From contig JAADFC010000116.1 of NCBI GenBank assembly GCA_013153105.1, positions 1 through 12,219 on the forward strand: a stretch of DNA of 12,219 nucleotides. The letters run 5' to 3'. Positions 11,835-12,219 of this stretch are shown here, piece after piece; positions within the stretch are counted from its first letter, which is position 1; every line of letters starts with the position of its first letter. The notes beneath the pieces were generated by a model. The model was not told the DNA's origin. It worked only from the letters and a program-made list of their open reading frames with translations, and ran no database searches. This stretch comes from Thermoproteota archaeon. Lineage in GTDB: Archaea; Thermoproteota; Thermoprotei_A; Sulfolobales; Pyrodictiaceae. Both the position numbers and the translations under genes were made by a program.

Positions 11835-12219
11835 GTGGCCTTGTCGATTGGCGTGGTCAGCCTGTCTGAGAGGAGGCAGCTGGGCGGCGACGTGGTACGC
11901 GTGGAGGACCTCTATGTTTGGTTCCCCCTGAGGCGTAGCCTTACCGAGCTGCTTACCCGGCGTCCGCGCAGGTACGTGCACGCCGTGGATGGGGTCTCGT
12001 TCGCGATACGTGAGGGCGAGGTATTCTGTCTGGTTGGCGAGAGCGGCTGCGGGAAGACTACCACGGGTAAGGCGTTGCTGCGGCTGGTCAAGCCTACCCG
12101 GGGCCGTGTGCTCTTCCGCCCTAGCCGTGGGCTGGCGGAGCAGCTTCGCTCGATGGGCGCGCCGGTGAGGGATGACGGGTTTGTGGATGTGGCGCGGCTT
12201 AAGGGTAGGTATCTTCGTG
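11835..12219 (+). CDS. ABC transporter ATPase, DppF/OppF type, 5' part
   Basis: Second ATPase of the importer, cut by the window end after 128 codons. The N-terminal stretch holds VVRVEDLYVWFPLRRS, a basic segment (LLTRRPRRYVHAVDGVSF) typical of DppF proteins, and Walker A GESGCGKTT at residues 68-76. Then KALLRLVKPTRGRVLF would normally lead straight to the Q-loop. Here a different stretch follows (PSRGLAEQLRSMGAPVRDD, then a hydrophobic/basic end), which looks like an insertion; the Q-loop, signature and Walker B lie beyond the window. GTG 11835 has GGGGTGG just upstream (3 bases); TTG 11841 is an alternative with better spacing. The frame is closed by TAG at 11823, so the start cannot be further upstream. 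Confidence 0.9.
   Translation, partial: MALSIGVVSLSERRQLGGDVVRVEDLYVWFPLRRSLTELLTRRPRRYVHAVDGVSFAIREGEVFCLVGESGCGKTTTGKALLRLVKPTRGRVLFRPSRGLAEQLRSMGAPVRDDGFVDVARLKGRYLR

Overview
The window reads as a GC-rich hyperthermophilic crenarchaeon, most like the Desulfurococcales/Pyrodictiaceae. The signs are a Sulfolobus-type single-OB-fold SSB, an archaeal GatB, many GTG starts (plus one TTG), sparse A/T boxes in GC-rich spacers acting as archaeal TATA elements, Shine-Dalgarno sites of the GGAGGTGA type, and a membrane-anchored archaeal family-5 solute-binding protein. The genus is an inference.

Left half (1-5000): compact housekeeping genes on both strands. These are the 5' part of gcvT (minus, running off the left edge), an unrecognised cysteine-containing protein (plus), tRNA-Gln(UUG), an unrecognised small protein (minus), gatB (plus), a small acidic unrecognised protein (minus, convergent with gatB and sharing the stop tetramer), cytidine deaminase (minus) and the single-stranded DNA-binding protein (plus). 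Three divergent gene pairs each have just one A/T-rich box between them, which suggests bidirectional promoters built on one near-symmetrical TATA element.

Right half (5000-12219): a complete-looking peptide/oligosaccharide-type ABC importer of the Dpp/Opp class, all on plus. A 904-residue binding protein has its own strong promoter and terminator. After a 263-bp regulatory gap come a DppB-type permease, a DppC-type permease with an unusually large extracellular domain, a DppD-type ATPase and the first 128 codons of a DppF-type ATPase cut by the window end. The binding protein would be tethered outside the membrane by its C-terminal helix and a long Thr/Gln/Pro linker and would deliver ligand to the permease pair, powered by the two ATPases. 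The specific substrate cannot be read from the sequence.

No CRISPR array, insertion sequence, integrase or defence gene was seen. The least explained material is the ectodomain of the second permease, the regulatory gap at 7846-8108 (orphan perfect Shine-Dalgarno plus mini-ORF), the paired promoter motifs of the transporter, and three hypothetical proteins.
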